DNA of 64,000 nt, taken from Acetobacter sp. GTDB taxonomy: Bacteria; Pseudomonadota; Alphaproteobacteria; Acetobacterales; Acetobacteraceae. Position 1 is the first letter of the stretch. Every line of letters begins with the position of its first letter. The stretch is taken from NCBI GenBank assembly GCA_017413025.1, contig JAFPVE010000017.1:44159-108158 (forward strand), in the 5' to 3' direction. Positions 9,614 through 19,017 of this stretch are shown here, piece by piece. Below the pieces are notes generated by a model. It was not told where the DNA came from. It worked only from the letters and a program-made list of their open reading frames with translations, and did not search any database. The position numbers and the translations under genes were made by a program.

Positions 9614-11515
9614 TTAGGATTTTTTGTTATCGCCCACTTCTTCAAAATCAGCGTCAACAATTTCCTTCTCGTCATGCTTCGTATTTTCAGAAGCATTTGC
9701 AGACTGAGTCTGATCCGCCTTATAAGCTGCTTCCCCTATTTTCATAGCCACTTGCGTTAGACGCTCTGTGGCTTCTTTCAACGCTTTCGCATCCGTACCG
9801 TCTAAAGCAGATTTTACAGCGGCAATTGCACTTTCAGCTTCACTTTTTTCAGAAGCTGAAATTTTACCCTCTGCTTCTTTCAAACTTTTTTCAGTCTGAT
9901 GCATAAGAGCTTCTGCATTATTGCGCGTTTCAACCAACTCACGCCGCACTTTATCTGCTTCAGCATTCGCTTCAGCATCTTTTACCATCTTTTCAATATC
10001 AGTCTCAGACAAACCACCGGAAGCTTGAATCTTAATCTGCTGCTCTTTGCCTGTGGCTTTATCCTTCGCCGTAACCGCGACAATACCATTTGCATCGATA
10101 TCAAAAGTCACCTCAATCTGCGGCACACCACGTGGTGCAGGTGGAATACCCGTAAGATCAAAGTTGCCCAGCAGTTTATTATCCGCTGCCATTTCACGCT
10201 CACCTTGATAAACCTTAATCGTAACAGAAGGCTGATTATCCTCCGCTGTAGAAAATACTTGGCTTTTCTTCGTAGGAATCGTTGTATTACGATCAATCAA
10301 GCGTGTAAACACACCACCAAGCGTTTCAATCCCTAAAGAAAGTGGCGTCACATCGAGCAAGAGAACATCTTTAACATCCCCCTTAAGCACACCCCCTTGA
10401 ATAGCGGCACCAATAGCCACAACTTCATCAGGATTAACGTTGCGCGCAGGATCTTTACCAAAAAATGTCTTAACAGTTTCAATGACTCTAGGCATACGCG
10501 TCATACCGCCAACCAGGATAACCTCCTGAACATCAGAAGCACTCAAACCAGCGTCTTTCAATGCAGCTTTACACGGACCTAATGTTTTTTGGATCAAATC
10601 TTCCACCAAACTTTCCAGTTTAGCGCGTGTTAATTTAAGTACAAGGTGTTTTGGTCCAGTAGCATCTGCCGTAATAAACGGCAAATTAATCTCTGTCTCC
10701 ATAGAGGAAGAAAGCTCAATTTTTGCCTTTTCCCCAGCCTCTTTTAAGCGTTGTAAAGCTAGCTTATCTTGACGAAGATCAATACCCTGATCACGCTTAA
10801 ACTCACTCACTAGATAATCAATAACACGCTTATCAAAATCTTCCCCACCGAGGAAAGTATCTCCGTTCGTCGACTTAACCTCAATCACACCATCCGAAAT
10901 CTCTAAGATAGAAACGTCAAACGTCCCTCCTCCAAGATCATATACAGCTACTGTACCGCTCTTTTTCTTCTCTAGACCGTAAGCAAGAGCAGCCGCTGTC
11001 GGCTCATTAATAATACGCAACACATCCAAGCCAGCAATTTTACCGGCATCCTTTGTCGCTTGGCGTTGTGCATCATTAAAATAGGCTGGCACTGTAATAA
11101 CGGCTTCTGTCACTTTGCACCCCAAATACGCCTCAGCCGTTTCCTTCATTTTACTTAAAACAAAAGCTGATACCTGAGAGGGCGCATATTTCTTGCCACG
11201 AACCTCAACCCATGCATCACCATTATCACCCTTAACGATAGCATAAGGTACCATTTCTTTATCTTCTTGAACCGTCTTATCATCAAAACGACGACCAATA
11301 AGACGCTTTACCGCATAAAGCGTATTTGAAGGATTCGTAACCGCTTGGCGTTTTGCTGCCTGCCCTACAAGCATCTCCCCTCCCTCCGTAAAAGCAACCA
11401 TCGAAGGCGTCGTACGAGATCCTTCGCTATTCTCAATAACTTTCGTTTCGTTCCCTTCACGTACCGCCACACAGGAATTGGTTGTCCCAAGATCTATACC
11501 AATCACTTTACTCAT
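9614..11515 (-). CDS. dnaK: Chaperone protein DnaK (Hsp70)
   Basis: DnaK is the ATP-dependent Hsp70 chaperone. The N-terminal ATPase domain shows [49 protein letters not shown] and the phosphate loop [31 protein letters not shown] marks the linker to the substrate-binding domain, and the tail ends in an acidic [13 protein letters not shown] segment. A GTG at 11518 is in frame, but the ATG at 11515 has AAGGAG eight bases upstream and gives the family N-terminus [10 protein letters not shown], so the protein is 633 residues. Upstream are a heat-shock promoter and grpE; downstream are two terminators and dnaJ. Confidence 0.98.
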   Translation of the reverse strand: MSKVIGIDLGTTNSCVAVREGNETKVIENSEGSRTTPSMVAFTEGGEMLVGQAAKRQAVTNPSNTLYAVKRLIGRRFDDKTVQEDKEMVPYAIVKGDNGDAWVEVRGKKYAPSQVSAFVLSKMKETAEAYLGCKVTEAVITVPAYFNDAQRQATKDAGKIAGLDVLRIINEPTAAALAYGLEKKKSGTVAVYDLGGGTFDVSILEISDGVIEVKSTNGDTFLGGEDFDKRVIDYLVSEFKRDQGIDLRQDKLALQRLKEAGEKAKIELSSSMETEINLPFITADATGPKHLVLKLTRAKLESLVEDLIQKTLGPCKAALKDAGLSASDVQEVILVGGMTRMPRVIETVKTFFGKDPARNVNPDEVVAIGAAIQGGVLKGDVKDVLLLDVTPLSLGIETLGGVFTRLIDRNTTIPTKKSQVFSTAEDNQPSVTIKVYQGEREMAADNKLLGNFDLTGIPPAPRGVPQIEVTFDIDANGIVAVTAKDKATGKEQQIKIQASGGLSETDIEKMVKDAEANAEADKVRRELVETRNNAEALMHQTEKSLKEAEGKISASEKSEAESAIAAVKSALDGTDAKALKEATERLTQVAMKIGEAAYKADQTQSANASENTKHDEKEIVDADFEEVGDNKKS

Positions 11516-11645
11516 CACAAAAACTCCTTACAAAAACTTATACCGCCCAAAGCACGAGGCTACAGCCTCTGATAATCCCCTTAAAATATCGTATTTATTG
11601 TTACCACTTCTCACTTTTACAGCACAAATAAATACTTCTCGTTAA

Positions 11646-11675
11646 CATATAGTAACCCCATCACTCTTTTTCAAG
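11646..11675 (-). promoter_or_regulatory. Sigma-32-type heat-shock promoter of dnaK
   Basis: On the minus strand the hexamer CTTGAA (11670-11675) is followed, after exactly 17 bases, by CTATATG (11646-11652). This fits the alphaproteobacterial RpoH pattern (CTTGAA-N17-CYTATNT). It sits about 130 bases upstream of the dnaK ATG. The leader contains a small hairpin (AGAGGCT/AGCCTC near 11558-11573). Confidence 0.75.
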
Positions 11676-11779
11676 ATGCAATAACAAAATACCAACATAA
11701 ATTTTGATTACCCTATTAGAAAACTCTCACATACACTTGTATTTTTATCTTCTAACTCTATTTTCTAAACCAGATACCT

Positions 11780-12529
11780 TTACGGTTTTGACTTCGAAAC
11801 AACAACCATCGCTGGCTTTAACAAACGTCCATGAAGAGTCCACGCAGGTGTTCCATGAATAACAGTCCCATGTGCATGTTGATCACTTTCTTGTTCAGCC
11901 ATAGCCTCGTGGTAATGCGCATCAAAAGGCTTTCCTACAGAATGATGGCACTGGACACCATACCGTTCTAAAGCAGAAAGAAGAGAACGTTCTATACCTT
12001 CAACCCCTTCACGCACACTCGCAAGAGCACTATTCTCCCCCTCTTGTACATGAGGTAAACTCTCTAATGCACGTTGAAGATTCTCAGCAACCTCCACTAT
12101 ATCTTTCGCAAATTTCTGTATAGCATATTGACGCGCCTCTTCTATTTCTCGTTTAGCACGTGCACGAATGTTTTGGCTTTCAGCTTCAGCATACATCCAC
12201 TTCTTCTTTAACTCTTCAACAGAACGTTCAAGCTCTTGAATCTGCCCACTCGTACCTACTACCACCTCCTCATGAGAAGCCATCGATTGGGAATCCTGTA
12301 AATAACGGGGATTATGACTATACGATACATCATGGTGTACCTTTTCAGCACTTTCTCTATCTTGAGAAGAGTTTTGAGAAACACCCTCTACCGAGGATTT
12401 TCCTTCCTCCCCCTGTTTCACTTGCGCATGTGAAAACGTATTATTACGCGATATGTCATGATGTACTTTGTTAGAATGTACCTCATTAGAATTAGAATAA
12501 TGTTGAGAATTTTTCGAACCTTTATTCAT
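11780..12529 (-). CDS. grpE: Nucleotide exchange factor GrpE with long disordered N-terminus
   Basis: GrpE releases ADP from DnaK. The conserved part starts about residue 95 with the long coiled coil (LERSVEELKKKWMYAEAE, then NIRARAKREIEEARQYA). It continues with the head domain (VEGIERSLLSALERYGV, KPFDAHYHEAMAEQES, GRLLKPAMVVVSK). The first 90 or so residues are rich in His, Ser, Asn and Gln and look disordered. They contain a repeated KVHHD(I/V)S motif at about residues 22 and 63. This extension makes the protein longer (249 aa) than the roughly 200-residue family norm. It is transcribed towards dnaK, with a 264-base gap holding the dnaK promoter. Confidence 0.93.
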   Translation of the reverse strand: MNKGSKNSQHYSNSNEVHSNKVHHDISRNNTFSHAQVKQGEEGKSSVEGVSQNSSQDRESAEKVHHDVSYSHNPRYLQDSQSMASHEEVVVGTSGQIQELERSVEELKKKWMYAEAESQNIRARAKREIEEARQYAIQKFAKDIVEVAENLQRALESLPHVQEGENSALASVREGVEGIERSLLSALERYGVQCHHSVGKPFDAHYHEAMAEQESDQHAHGTVIHGTPAWTLHGRLLKPAMVVVSKSKP

Positions 12530-13099
12530 GATTGTACCTGCCTTTGTTGATAGACCACTTAATACTCATACAGTACCTTATAAATAAATAACTACCTACT
12601 ATAAAGTACTATATTCCAGAGCTGTTCTATAAAATTTGAATCAGCATCCTGTATTTGCACTACATAATACATCTTAATAATAACACTTTATATAATTCCC
12701 TATAAACTAAACGTCTCAATGTTTTTCACTTTATTTAGATAGTTATATATTGACACAATGAGGAAAAAACAATGGTAAAAGATAAAAAACTTCTACTAAT
12801 AACAAACAAACTCCTTTATACTAATTCAAACGTAAATGACATTAAAATCGTAGAGATAGCTATCGAGTACCACTAAACCACTCACAAATAAAAATTCGGA
12901 TAATAATTAACTTTTAGTCTTAACAATAGAGTAAGTTATTCGTTAAACATCCTCAGTACGGTAACTAAAAACAAAAATACCCTTTAAAATTAGAGACAGA
13001 ACACTTTTACTTTAAAAACCAAAGAAACATGCTTACTGTTTTTCAATGTTTCTTTAAAATATCTCTTTAGAGACACATACTTTCTTTTCTCATTTCTAT
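12530..13099. other. 570-base intergenic region between yqgE and grpE
   Basis: This region is very AT-rich and has no convincing gene. Its last 80 bases hold the yqgE terminator. A 34-codon plus-strand ORF (12772-12876) begins with ATG, has GAGG nine bases upstream and a TTGACA at 12750, but its composition is random-looking and I do not call it. I could not find a sigma-32 promoter for grpE here. In many alphaproteobacteria hrcA precedes grpE; it is not present here. Confidence 0.5.
13021..13055 (-). terminator. Terminator of yqgE
   Basis: The arms AAAGAAACAT and ATGTTTCTTT (10 bases each) enclose a 15-base loop. On the minus strand the stem is followed by GGTTTTTAAAG. It lies about 45 bases after the yqgE stop. 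Confidence 0.65.
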
Positions 13100-13699
13100 C
13101 TAAGCGTATCCACTTTGTCCTACAAGCCTCGCTGGATCTACCCCTATTAATGCGAGCGCCTTACGCCATTTTGTTGTCTGATCTGTACCAAACACTAAAT
13201 CTCGCGTTGCAGGTGCAATAAACCAAGCATCGTACCGCAATATTTCCTCCTCTAATTGACCAACATCCCATCCAGAATGCCCCATGACCAACAAGGCATC
13301 TTGAGGACCTTTTCCCTCTGCTATTTCCTTCAAAACATCTTTACTCGCCGTTAGTGTCATATTATCTGTCACACACATACTTTCTTCCCCTTTCCAATCA
13401 GATGAGTGAAGGACAAAGCCATGTTCTTCACTGACTGGACCACCAGAAAACAAATCTACGCGTCGTATAGGAGGAAACGGTTTAATCTGTAATTGTTCAA
13501 GGAGTTCTTCAAGATCAGGACGCAGCAATCTTCGGTTCACAACCACTCCCATAGCACCGCCATCTGCTGTATGAGCACACATATAAATGACTGTTCTAGC
13601 AAAAGATGTGCCTTCTAAAACAGGTGTTGCGACAAGCAGCATCCCTGCAAGAGACGATACCGTTTTTTTTACAATATTTTTAGGAGACACTACACCCAT
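13100..13699 (-). CDS. YqgE/AlgH family protein (UPF0301)
   Basis: This is a conserved YqgE/AlgH-family protein of unknown biochemical role. Family marks are GMLLVATPVLEGTSFARTVIYMC, GAMGVVVNRRL, then LFSGGPV, GFVLHSSDW and ALLVMGHSGWDVGQLEEEI, which is the most conserved block. The C-terminus WRKALALIGVDPARL is also typical. The frame is open from a GTG at 13723, but the ATG at 13699 with GAGGAAG upstream gives a 199-residue protein closer to family size. No partner gene is obvious. A terminator follows. Confidence 0.88.
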   Translation of the reverse strand: MGVVSPKNIVKKTVSSLAGMLLVATPVLEGTSFARTVIYMCAHTADGGAMGVVVNRRLLRPDLEELLEQLQIKPFPPIRRVDLFSGGPVSEEHGFVLHSSDWKGEESMCVTDNMTLTASKDVLKEIAEGKGPQDALLVMGHSGWDVGQLEEEILRYDAWFIAPATRDLVFGTDQTTKWRKALALIGVDPARLVGQSGYA

Positions 13700-13723
13700 T
13701 GTTATAATAACTTCCTCATACAC

Positions 13724-14110
13724 TTAAAATTTAATGTAAGAAACAAAAAACTCATTATTATCAATTAAGGAACGTTGTACTATTTTTTACTAAAAAACCT
13801 ATAAGCTTATTTCAGACTTACCCCCACCATATCACATGGTTTAGCATACAAAAATCAAAATTCAAACAGTTAACGTTGTAACAACCAACAAAAATAAGAC
13901 AATATGACACAAAATATAGTTATAATTTGTCCTAAACCGTAGATTACTACTTGCATCAAAATTCATTTTCATCCATTATAGAATTGTTTATTCCTATAGA
14001 TAATTTTTGCGCTTTTAACAAATTTATCTTTAACAATTATGCGGGTTTGTTTTCAGAAGTGATCACTAATTGTAATCAACAAGTCTGAAAGTTATGTATC
14101 AGGAAATACA
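13724..14110. other. Divergent intergenic region between yqgE and the D,D-carboxypeptidase gene
   Basis: This is AT-rich sequence with no ORF of interest. It should hold both promoters. Candidate boxes on the plus strand near 13950-14050 (TTGCAT, TATAGA, TTTAAC) have poor spacing and are not called individually. A GGAAATACA precedes the ATG at 14111. Confidence 0.4.
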
Positions 14111-15226
14111 ATGACATACCAAAAAACAGAATTCACGACAGCAACGATAAGACAAATTCTATTGATCATTAGCGTCATTTTTAGTCTTTTTGTTTCCCAT
14201 AACGCTCACGCTCAATATCTACGGCATATAAGTAAGATTGTTATAGATGCGAAAACAGGTATTGTCCTTTCACAAACTGACCCTGATTTACAACGTTATC
14301 CCGCCAGCTTAACGAAGCTCATGACCCTTTATATGACTTTTAAGGCACTACAGTCAGGTATGATTACTTTACAGCAAAAAGTACCTATCTCTATCCATGC
14401 TTCTATGATGGAACCTTCTAAACTTGGTCTCAGACCGGGTATGTATTTAACGGTAGAGCAAGCTATTCTAGCACTTGTAACCAAATCAGCCAATGACGCG
14501 GCTTGTGCGTTAGGAGAACTTCTTGGACATGGGAGTGAGTTTCTTTTTGCTACAATGATGACACGACAAGCACATGTTTTAGGTATGACGAATACTGTTT
14601 TTCGTAATGCTTCTGGCTTGCCAAATCCAGAACAAGTTACCACAGCACGTGATTTAGCTATTTTAAGTCGTAGAATTATTCTAGATTTTCCTGAATATTA
14701 CCATTATTTCTCAACGCCTGATTTTTACTTTCACGGACGTTACATTCCCAACCATAACCCAATGCTTAAAGAGTATGTCGGTGCTGATGGTATGAAAACA
14801 GGTTACACACAAGAAGCTGGTCATAACCTTGTAACTTCAGCTTTTCGTAATCATGTGCGCCTCATTGGCGTTGTTTTAGGTGCTTCAAGTAACGCACAAC
14901 GATCAATTATCATGGCCGATCAACTCGACAAAGGATTTAAGATTGAAGGCGTTGATCCTATTCCTCACACCCTGATTTTTGCTCATGTTATGCCTTATAG
15001 CAGACGATACCGTACCAGACATCATAGATATTCTGCTAGAAATCATAAAATCAGACTAGCACGGACATTTCACAAACATAATCACCATGACAATACTTTT
15101 GTATCTCTCTCTTTTATTACACACAAACATCATATGCATTTTATAAAAATGAAAAAGCATATTACACCTATTTTCTATACACGTAATACACTCTTCTCTA
15201 CCCGATATCACAGCAGTCGAACTTAA
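14111..15226 (+). CDS. D-alanyl-D-alanine carboxypeptidase (DacF/PBP5-like) with basic His-rich tail
   Basis: This is a low-molecular-mass penicillin-binding protein that trims the terminal D-Ala from peptidoglycan stem peptides. An N-terminal hydrophobic segment ending in HNAHAQ (about residues 15-35) is a signal peptide. All three catalytic motifs are visible: SxxK as YPASLTKLMT, SxN as TKSANDAACALG, and KTG as DGMKTGYTQEAGH. After the catalytic domain (about residue 290) the usual beta-rich domain and amphipathic anchor are absent. Instead there is an 80-residue tail very rich in His, Arg and Lys. The tail may bind wall polymers or metal, but that is inference. A small hairpin follows the stop. 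Confidence 0.92.
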   Translation: MTYQKTEFTTATIRQILLIISVIFSLFVSHNAHAQYLRHISKIVIDAKTGIVLSQTDPDLQRYPASLTKLMTLYMTFKALQSGMITLQQKVPISIHASMMEPSKLGLRPGMYLTVEQAILALVTKSANDAACALGELLGHGSEFLFATMMTRQAHVLGMTNTVFRNASGLPNPEQVTTARDLAILSRRIILDFPEYYHYFSTPDFYFHGRYIPNHNPMLKEYVGADGMKTGYTQEAGHNLVTSAFRNHVRLIGVVLGASSNAQRSIIMADQLDKGFKIEGVDPIPHTLIFAHVMPYSRRYRTRHHRYSARNHKIRLARTFHKHNHHDNTFVSLSFITHKHHMHFIKMKKHITPIFYTRNTLFSTRYHSSRT

Positions 15227-15257
15227 TGTTTAATTTGATATTACATGTTATGTATAA

Positions 15258-15280
15258 CGTAAAAAGTATTCTTTTTTACG
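15258..15280 (+). terminator. Possible weak terminator after the carboxypeptidase gene
   Basis: CGTAAAAAG and CTTTTTTACG pair with one bulged base around a four-base loop. The stem itself carries the U-run. It lies 32 bases after the stop and before map. Confidence 0.4.
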
Positions 15281-15335
15281 ATTGCACTCTATAACGTTTA
15301 TACAGTAAAAACCACAACAATATGGAGATGGCTTA

Positions 15336-16136
15336 ATGGCAAACAAAGAGGAGATTACTATCCACACGGAGAAAGATTTTAAATATTTACGCATTGCAGG
15401 TCACCTTGCTGCTCAAACGCTGGATATGATCACACCTTATGTTCAACCTGGCATCACGACTGCAGAACTTAATCGTATTATCCATGACTATACATTAGAA
15501 CATAACGCCATACCTGGTCCTCTTAATTATCGCGGATATCCAAAGTCCTGTTGTATTTCCGTTAATCATGTTGTTTGCCATGGAATTCCTAATGAACGTG
15601 CTTTACAAGAAGGGGATATTGTTAATATTGATGTGACGCCCCAACTTAACGGATGGTTTGGAGACTCAAGCCGTATGTATACAGTCGGTAAAGTAGCCGT
15701 CAAAGCAGAGAAACTGATTGCTGTCACTTATGAAAGTTTAATGCGAGGCATTGAAATTGTCCGTCCTGGTGCAACATTAGGCGATATTGGTCATGCGATT
15801 CAAAGTTATGCAGAAAAACATCGCTTCTCTGTTGTTAGAGATTTTTGTGGACACGGCATTGGTCGTGTTTTTCATACACATCCACACGTTTTACATTTTG
15901 GTCGACCTGGCGAGGGTATGACATTAAAAGCAGGTATGGTTTTTACTATTGAGCCGATGATCAATATTGGTAAACCCGATACTAAAATTCTTAATGACGG
16001 ATGGACAACTGTTACGCGTGACCGTTCTCTCTCTGCCCAATTCGAACATACGTTAGCTGTTACAGAAACAGGTTACGAAATTTTTACTCTCTCTCCTGCA
16101 GGATATACTTGTCCTCCTTATATACCTAAAAAGTAA
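15336..16136 (+). CDS. map: Type I methionine aminopeptidase
   Basis: Map removes the initiator methionine from nascent proteins. The 266-residue protein carries all five metal ligands of the family: Asp in VNIDVTPQ, Asp in GWFGDSSRMY, His in FCGHGIGRVFHTHPHV, Glu in FTIEPMIN and Glu in EHTLAVTE. The substrate-binding His in VVCHGIPNE is also present. A GGAGATGG lies close before the ATG. ggt begins only four bases after the stop, so the two are likely one transcript. Confidence 0.96.
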   Translation: MANKEEITIHTEKDFKYLRIAGHLAAQTLDMITPYVQPGITTAELNRIIHDYTLEHNAIPGPLNYRGYPKSCCISVNHVVCHGIPNERALQEGDIVNIDVTPQLNGWFGDSSRMYTVGKVAVKAEKLIAVTYESLMRGIEIVRPGATLGDIGHAIQSYAEKHRFSVVRDFCGHGIGRVFHTHPHVLHFGRPGEGMTLKAGMVFTIEPMINIGKPDTKILNDGWTTVTRDRSLSAQFEHTLAVTETGYEIFTLSPAGYTCPPYIPKK

Positions 16137-16140
16137 AACC

Positions 16141-17925
16141 ATGATGATATCAACCTCTTATCGTTATCCTCTTCAATCTCTTGCACTTGCTTTATTACTT
16201 TCCTGTAGACATGTACAACCAACGCACGCGGCTGATAATAACCCTCTTACTTTTAGTGCGATTCAACCCAATACTCTCCCCCCACTTCCTCCAGCCTCTG
16301 GAAAACACGGAATGGCTGTTTCAGCCCACGTATTAGCCTCAAGAGTTGGTGCGGAAATTTTAGATAAAGGTGGAAACGCTGCAGATGCAGCCGTAGCTAT
16401 GGGCTATGCTCTTGCTGTTGTTTACCCGGCAGCAGGTAATCTTGGAGGAGGAGGTTTTACGATATTACGTCCCCCTGGTAAAAAAGGGGTCTTTATAGAT
16501 TTTCGTGAGAAAGCACCATTAGCCGCGACAGAAAACATGTATCTTGACGCCAAAGGTTATCCTCTCCCTAACCTTGCAAGACTCGGCTGGAAAGCTGTTG
16601 CTGTACCAGGTACAGTCGCCGGTTTAGAAGAAATTCATCGTCTATGGGGACGGCTACCCCGCAAAGTTGTCATGGAACCTGCAATAAAGCTTGCAGATGA
16701 AGGTTTTATTCTTTGTCAAAGAGATGCCGACCTTTTAGCAACATCTACCGCTGCTTTCCGTAAAGATCCTTATGCACGCGCTATTTTTCTACGCCCAGAC
16801 GGTCTCCCCTTACGAGCTGGAGATAGACTTATCCAAAAAGATCTTGCTAACACACTTAATCTCATTGCTCAAAAAGGTGCAGCTGCTTTTTATAGAGGAC
16901 CTATTGCAAAAATCATTGTTAATACTTCCCGTGAACATGGTGGTATTCTTCAAATGGCAGATTTTGAACGCTACAAAACACGTATACTACCACCTCTAAC
17001 GTGTCATTACAGAGGATTCACTGTCGAAACTGCTCCACCTCCAAGCGCAGGCGGTGTTGCATTATGTGAAATGTTAGGTATTCTTTCCGGATATGATATG
17101 CATTCTCTTGGGTTACATACAGCCCCAGCACTTCATTATCAAATCGAAGCCATGCGCCATGCCTATTCAGATAGACGAAATCTTGGAGATCCTGATTTTG
17201 TAAAAAACCCTGTTGCCCATTTATTAGATCCGGCTTACCTTGCTGCTATAAGAGCAAGTATTCCTCCTAAAAAAGCAATACATTCTCGCGATTTATTGAT
17301 GGGAGAACCCTCTCCAGAAAAACCTCAAACGACGCAGTTTTCTGTTATAGATCGTGATGGTTTTGCTATTTCCACAACATATACATTAAACGGCTGGTTT
17401 GGTGCAAAGGTTATAGGTGGAAAAACGGGTATCATCATGAACGATGAAATGGATGATTTTTCTATCAAGCCCGGCACACCTAATATGTTTGGTATTCCAG
17501 GAAGTTTAGCCAATGCTATAGCACCAGGTAAAACACCTCTTTCTTCCATGACCCCAACTATTCTCTCACGTGATGGCAAACCCGTTTTAATTATTGGTAG
17601 TCCAGGTGGATCGCGCATTCCAACTATTGTGCTCTCCGTTATACTCGGTGTGGTTGATTATGGTCTCGATATTCAACAAGCCATAGATTTACCCAGAATA
17701 CATGAGCAGTGGATGCCAGATACGGTAGAGGTAGAAGCTGGTGCTATCACACCTGAAACGCAGCATATATTAGAGCAGGAAGGTTACCATTTCGTTCACC
17801 ATGCTCCTTGGGGTATCCCCGAAGGTATTCTAGTTGGTGGACCTAAACTTGGTGTACCAGGATCTTCTCTTTACTATGGTGGTTATGATCGGCGCCACAC
17901 AGGTGGCGGTGCTGTAGGAGAATAA
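16141..17925 (+). CDS. ggt: Gamma-glutamyltransferase (glutathione hydrolase), probable lipoprotein
   Basis: Ggt cleaves the gamma-glutamyl bond of glutathione and related peptides, usually in the periplasm. Family marks include HGMAVSAHVLASRVGAEILDKGGNAADAAVA, given here as landmark pieces, then GNLGGGGFTI and the autoprocessing site PQTTQFSVIDRDG. There the second Thr should become the nucleophile at the start of the small subunit. GSPGGSRIPTIV follows. The N-terminus has a hydrophobic stretch ending LLLSC (Cys22), which fits a lipobox, so the enzyme may be lipid-anchored. Length (594) is normal. It follows map by four bases. Confidence 0.94.
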   Translation: MMISTSYRYPLQSLALALLLSCRHVQPTHAADNNPLTFSAIQPNTLPPLPPASGKHGMAVSAHVLASRVGAEILDKGGNAADAAVAMGYALAVVYPAAGNLGGGGFTILRPPGKKGVFIDFREKAPLAATENMYLDAKGYPLPNLARLGWKAVAVPGTVAGLEEIHRLWGRLPRKVVMEPAIKLADEGFILCQRDADLLATSTAAFRKDPYARAIFLRPDGLPLRAGDRLIQKDLANTLNLIAQKGAAAFYRGPIAKIIVNTSREHGGILQMADFERYKTRILPPLTCHYRGFTVETAPPPSAGGVALCEMLGILSGYDMHSLGLHTAPALHYQIEAMRHAYSDRRNLGDPDFVKNPVAHLLDPAYLAAIRASIPPKKAIHSRDLLMGEPSPEKPQTTQFSVIDRDGFAISTTYTLNGWFGAKVIGGKTGIIMNDEMDDFSIKPGTPNMFGIPGSLANAIAPGKTPLSSMTPTILSRDGKPVLIIGSPGGSRIPTIVLSVILGVVDYGLDIQQAIDLPRIHEQWMPDTVEVEAGAITPETQHILEQEGYHFVHHAPWGIPEGILVGGPKLGVPGSSLYYGGYDRRHTGGGAVGE

Positions 17926-17947
17926 AAATCCATAAAAAATTTATTGG

Positions 17948-18997
17948 TCACAGGTACTCTAAATTATGTGGGAGCCCTGATGGATCCCTTACACGTGAAG
18001 GGCCATCTATGTAGTTTGGTCCTAAAGGGATTTTGCCATATCCTCCTGGTATATCTAACGTATATATTGGCCATGCTAGCCCTGTAACACGCCCACGTAA
18101 TTTTGATAATAAACGTCGTCCTTCTTGCATCGGTACATAAAATCGTTCTGTTCCAGGTGCTCTGTCCAGATGGTGTAAATAGTAAGGTCGTATACGGTTT
18201 TCTACCATAGCACGGAAGAGATTTTCTAACGCTTGCTCTGTATCGTTAATTCCACGTAAAAGCACTGACTGCCCTAGTAAAGGAATACCACGCTGTATAA
18301 CACGTTTAAGACTTTGCTGTGCTTTAGCTGATAATTCACGTTCGTGATTAATGTGCACTGCCATCCAAACAGCTTTTTTACTCTCCAATGCATCTAATAA
18401 ACTCCCTGTTATGTAGTCTGGGACTGCCACAGGGACACGCGTATGTATACGAATCGTTGTAACATGTTCTATATTTTCTAACGTTTGTATAATCATGGCT
18501 AACCTACGTGGCGATAATATAAGAGGATCTCCCCCTGTTAAAATCACTTCACGAATCTGTGAGTGTCTACGTAACCACTCTAAAGCTATATTCAGATCCG
18601 CATCACCAAGAATCCCGCCATTTTGTCCTACATGCTCTCGTCTAAAACAAAAGCGACAATATAACGGACAAATAAGCAATGGTTTTAGCAAAGCCCTGTC
18701 TGCATAACGATGAACAATTCCTTGAACAGGAGAAAAAGTTTCATCGCCTATAGGATCAGATCGTTCAGCTTGTGTTATAGTAAGTTCTTGCACAGATGGT
18801 ACAACTTGCTTTGCGATTGGATCATCAGGGTGTTCAATTAAGGCAAGAAAATCTGGTGGAATTGCTATAGCGTAACGTTGAGCGACCCTATTGAGATTTT
18901 CACGCTGTTCTAAAGGGACAAGCCCTGCTTCTATTAATTCATGAGGGTTACGAAGTGTTTTTCCTAATGATAATAATGATTTAACGACGAAAGACAT
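17948..18997 (-). CDS. epmB: EF-P beta-lysylation protein EpmB (lysine 2,3-aminomutase-like radical SAM)
   Basis: EpmB turns (S)-alpha-lysine into (R)-beta-lysine, which is then attached to elongation factor P. The radical-SAM cluster motif CxxxCxxC is present as CPLYCRFCFRREH around residue 115, followed by ILTGGDPLILSPRRL. PLLGQSVLLRGINDT and RPYYLHHLDRAPGTERF are typical of the aminomutase family. At 349 residues it has the size of EpmB and lacks the C-terminal domain of catabolic KamA. The divergent neighbour, whose start is 20 bases away, is the ligase epmA, which strongly supports this assignment. Confidence 0.94.
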   Translation of the reverse strand: MSFVVKSLLSLGKTLRNPHELIEAGLVPLEQRENLNRVAQRYAIAIPPDFLALIEHPDDPIAKQVVPSVQELTITQAERSDPIGDETFSPVQGIVHRYADRALLKPLLICPLYCRFCFRREHVGQNGGILGDADLNIALEWLRRHSQIREVILTGGDPLILSPRRLAMIIQTLENIEHVTTIRIHTRVPVAVPDYITGSLLDALESKKAVWMAVHINHERELSAKAQQSLKRVIQRGIPLLGQSVLLRGINDTEQALENLFRAMVENRIRPYYLHHLDRAPGTERFYVPMQEGRRLLSKLRGRVTGLAWPIYTLDIPGGYGKIPLGPNYIDGPSRVRDPSGLPHNLEYL

Positions 18998-19017
18998 TTT
19001 TTATCTTTACTCCCATC

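Noticed and set aside
12772-12876. 34-codon ORF with a ribosome-binding-like GAGG
   Set aside because: Very short, no recognisable motif, random-looking residue composition; kept only as a note in the intergenic entry.
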